A stretch of 7,127 nt of DNA. It comes from Candidatus Sumerlaeota bacterium (lineage in GTDB: Bacteria; Sumerlaeota; Sumerlaeia; JADFCT01). The position numbers and the translations under genes were made by a program. The notes beneath the pieces were generated by a model. That model saw nothing but the letters and a program-made list of their open reading frames with translations, searched no databases and was not told where the DNA came from. Below are positions 5,126 to 7,127 of the stretch, piece after piece. Each line of letters starts with the position of its first letter. Position 1 is the first letter of the stretch. The stretch is from the NCBI GenBank assembly GCA_026398575.1, contig JAPLSP010000553.1, positions 1 through 7,127 on the forward strand, given 5' to 3'.

Positions 5126-6524
5126 AGAACGCGACTACACTTATCTCACCACCGTGCGCGGGATGTGCCGCACGTGCCGCGCCCTTGCGCCCGCGCGCGT
5201 TTTTATCCGCTGCGGCAGCGTCTGGCAGCAGAGCCTCTGCCCTTCGTGCGAAAATGAGCCAGCCATGATCGCGAAGGACTCTGAATGGTACTTGCGCGAA
5301 ACGTTGCAGACCTTCCCCGACCGCTCGCCGCTGCCGGGATCGCATCCGCCGCGCGAGGGATGTCCGCTCGATTGCGGCCCGTGCGCATGGCACGCCAGCC
5401 CCTGCCAGCTTCCCGTGGTTTCCATCACCAACGCCTGCGAGCTGTCCTGCCCGGTTTGCTTCACCTATAATCGCCCGGACCGCGCCTGGTATATGCCGCT
5501 CGACGAGATGCAGAAGACCGTGGATTGGATCGTCGCCTCGTCTGGGAAGGTTGATCTGATCAACATCACCGGCGGCGAGCCGACGCTTCATCCGCAACTG
5601 CTCGATATTCTGCAATGCTGCCGGCGCCCGGAAATCGGCCGCGTCACGATGAACACCAATGGACTGCGCTTGGCGGAGGATGAAGACCTTTGCCGCCGGC
5701 TGGCCGAGCTGGGTGTTTATGTGATTTTATCGTTCAGCGCCTTTGATCCCGAAACATCGCGGCGGCTTCACGGGCGCGACGTTGTTGACGCCAAGCTCAA
5801 GGCAATTGAGAATCTCACTCGCGCCGGCGCCAAGATGACGCTCCTGCACGTCATGATGCGCGATACGAACGAAGACGCAGCGTCGGGTATTTTTGATCTG
5901 ATGATGGCGAATGACAACATCCTGAGCTACACCGTCCAGACGATGACCTATACCGGACAAGGCGGCGGCCAGTGGCTGGCGCGCGCGCATATCCCGGTGG
6001 ACGAGGCCGCGCGCATTGTCTGCCGCCATTCCAAAGGCGCGCTCGAGTTTTCCGATTTTCTGCCGCGCCCTTCGGCGCATCCGCTTTGCTACCTGACGTG
6101 CACGATGCTCAAGGCGGGCGCGACGTTGCTTCCGTTCAGCCGCTTCGCGCCGCGCGAAAAACTTCAGTCTCTTTGCAAAAACTCCTATCTGATTCGTCTG
6201 GAAGATGAAGAGTCATTTATCAGGGAGACGATTGACGATCTTTATGCGCGCGGCGAAAGGAAGCATCTCCGTGTTTTTCGCGCTCTTATTGATGACCTGT
6301 TTCCAAACGGCGGCGAACTGACCGTTTTTGACCAGCAGAAGCGCGCCGAGGCGTCGGTGCGTACGGTCTATATTCATTCGCACATGGACGAAGACACCTT
6401 CGATTGCTCGCGCGCGATGCTCTGTCCGGACCTGGTGCCCGCCGAGCCGGGGCGGCTGATTCCGGCGTGCACGTATAACCTCTTCTATCGCATGAAGGAT
6501 GAGCGCTTCTATGTTGAGCCCTGA
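5112..6524 (+). CDS. Radical SAM enzyme of the tetraether-lipid-synthase-like (Tes/MJ0619) type
   Basis: This 470-residue protein has two adjacent CX3CX2C motifs: C84/C88/C91 (followed by C98) and the canonical radical SAM set C109/C113/C116. GGEP at 154-157 is the SAM-binding motif. The N-terminus has two CxxC knuckles (C19/C22 and C43/C46), as in a rubredoxin-like metal site. Cysteines C326, C330, C432, C438 and C453 follow, the last in IPACTYNLFYR near the end. Paired CX3CX2C motifs plus an N-terminal metal knuckle are the hallmark of MJ0619-type proteins. These were first linked to pterin methylation and later shown in archaea to be tetraether lipid synthase, joining lipid chain ends by radical C-C bond formation; bacterial relatives have been proposed to make membrane-spanning iso-diabolic acid-type lipids. 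Overlap with the hotdog gene upstream and an acyltransferase downstream supports an acyl or lipid substrate. Radical SAM assignment is firm; the substrate is inferred. Confidence 0.93.
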   Translation: MPRLEERDYTYLTTVRGMCRTCRALAPARVFIRCGSVWQQSLCPSCENEPAMIAKDSEWYLRETLQTFPDRSPLPGSHPPREGCPLDCGPCAWHASPCQLPVVSITNACELSCPVCFTYNRPDRAWYMPLDEMQKTVDWIVASSGKVDLINITGGEPTLHPQLLDILQCCRRPEIGRVTMNTNGLRLAEDEDLCRRLAELGVYVILSFSAFDPETSRRLHGRDVVDAKLKAIENLTRAGAKMTLLHVMMRDTNEDAASGIFDLMMANDNILSYTVQTMTYTGQGGGQWLARAHIPVDEAARIVCRHSKGALEFSDFLPRPSAHPLCYLTCTMLKAGATLLPFSRFAPREKLQSLCKNSYLIRLEDEESFIRETIDDLYARGERKHLRVFRALIDDLFPNGGELTVFDQQKRAEASVRTVYIHSHMDEDTFDCSRAMLCPDLVPAEPGRLIPACTYNLFYRMKDERFYVEP

Positions 6525-7080
6525 AGAAAAGCTTCAGCGCGAACGCGAGCGCGCCGCCGTCCGGGAGTATTTCAAGAGCGGCTGCCAGGCGCCGTTCACG
6601 ATTGCGCATCCCCAAAAATATTGCGTGTGCAACGTGCTCATGCCGAATGCTTTTGAAGTCGCGCGCACGGGGATTCGTTCGCTGGCGGTTCAATTCGCGC
6701 AGGCGCTGCCGTTTCCCTCGCTCAAGGCGGTTTGCTTCCGTGCGCTCGGGATGAAAATCGGCAAAGGAGTTTTCATTTCGCCCGGCGTCGTGGTGGACCC
6801 GTTCTATCCCTGGCTCATCGAATTGGAGGATGATGTCTTGCTCGGGCTTGGCTGCCGCATCCTGACGCACGAATACACCGCCGAATATTTCCGCATCGGG
6901 CGCGTGCGCATCGGCAAAGGTTCGGTCATCGGCGCCGGCGCCACGGTGCGTTCCGGCGTGACCATCGGCGCCCGCGTCACCGTCGGCGCCAATAGTTTCG
7001 TCAACAAGGACGTCCCGGATGGAATCACCGTCGGCGGCGTCCCCGCCAAACCAATTCCGCGAAAGGAGCGTTCGGAGTAA
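6511..7080 (+). CDS. Left-handed beta-helix (hexapeptide repeat) acyl/acetyltransferase
   Basis: This 189-residue protein has an N-terminal helical part (about 1-80) followed by hexapeptide repeats, first around KIGKGVFISPGVVVD (82-96) and then RIGKGSVIGAGATVRSGVTIGARVTVGANSFV (about 133-164). H120 in LTHEY is at the place of the catalytic His of the NodL/maltose O-acetyltransferase group. GGVPAKPI (175-182) is the family's C-terminal signature. These trimeric cytoplasmic enzymes move acetyl or acyl groups from CoA (or ACP) to hydroxyl or amino groups. The helical N-terminus is longer than the short lid in NodL-type enzymes. ATG 6511 is chosen because GAG at 6501-6503 lies 7 nt upstream; ATG 6499 is an in-frame alternative adding four residues, with no usable site before it. 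The gene overlaps the radical SAM stop by 14 nt, so it is probably co-translated and acts in the same pathway, perhaps acylating the product. Confidence 0.92.
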   Translation: MLSPEEKLQRERERAAVREYFKSGCQAPFTIAHPQKYCVCNVLMPNAFEVARTGIRSLAVQFAQALPFPSLKAVCFRALGMKIGKGVFISPGVVVDPFYPWLIELEDDVLLGLGCRILTHEYTAEYFRIGRVRIGKGSVIGAGATVRSGVTIGARVTVGANSFVNKDVPDGITVGGVPAKPIPRKERSE

Positions 7081-7081
7081 C

Positions 7082-7127
7082 GTTCGGAGTTCAACCTTTA
7101 GGTTGTGTTTAAGTCCAACCTTCAGGT
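7082..7127. repeat. Double mini-hairpin intergenic repeat, copy 2 (cut by window end)
   Basis: Bases 7086-7127 repeat 4575-4616 with one difference. The first stem CAACC-TTTA-GGTTG (7092-7105) is complete; the second is cut inside its right arm by the end of the window. It begins 2 nt after the acyltransferase TAA, mirroring copy 1 after the SDR stop. The 10 bases CGTTCGGAGT at 7081-7090 also occur at 7069-7078 within the last codons of the acyltransferase gene. Confidence 0.85.

Noticed and set aside
5112..6524. Calling this gene a pterin methyltransferase or moaA
   Set aside because: Some MJ0619-like proteins carry a pterin label, but no pterin or molybdopterin gene is near and MoaA lacks the paired N-terminal CX3CX2C motifs; lipid context fits better.

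Overview
The window is bacterial, densely coded on the + strand only, and GC-rich by eye. One gene has a Sec-type signal peptide with an AxA cleavage site. No rRNA, tRNA, integrase, transposase or CRISPR array is visible. Nothing here fixes the phylum. The mix of a tetraether-synthase-like radical SAM enzyme, fatty-acid-type genes and many intergenic palindromic repeats fits an environmental, possibly uncultured, Gram-negative-type lineage, which is a guess.

Layout: (1) 74-1693 encodes an unrecognised exported protein with an HELNH (HExxH) zinc-binding motif. (2) A 197-nt gap follows, holding a perfect 31-bp inverted repeat (1748-1820). (3) 1891-3661 is a translationally coupled set: FabG-like SDR, nitroreductase-family flavoprotein and an unusually long acyl carrier protein, each joined to the next by an ATGA stop/start overlap. 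(4) A 196-nt gap holds a REPIN-like element (3726-3817). (5) 3858-4571 is a second FabG-like SDR. (6) A ~110-nt gap begins, at the SDR stop codon, with a double mini-hairpin repeat (4571-4619). (7) 4682-7080 is a second coupled set: a FabZ/FabA-like hotdog protein without the expected catalytic His, a two-cluster radical SAM enzyme resembling archaeal tetraether lipid synthase (Tes, MJ0619), and a hexapeptide-repeat acyltransferase, with 14-nt overlaps. (8) The window ends inside a second copy of the double mini-hairpin repeat, again just after a stop codon.

Working together: genes 2-8 look like part of a specialised acyl-chain pathway. The ACP would carry the chain, the two SDRs would reduce beta-keto groups, and the hotdog protein would dehydrate or bind the acyl-ACP. 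The nitroreductase would do a flavin redox step. The radical SAM enzyme would act on unactivated carbons, and the acyltransferase would move an acyl group. The Tes resemblance suggests, as inference, a modified or membrane-spanning lipid made by radical C-C coupling. No ketosynthase is present in the window, so the cluster is either incomplete here or borrows housekeeping FabF/FabH. The strongest candidate for something undescribed is this radical SAM/long-ACP/nitroreductase/pseudo-dehydratase cluster. The intergenic palindromes are a second, separate point of interest.
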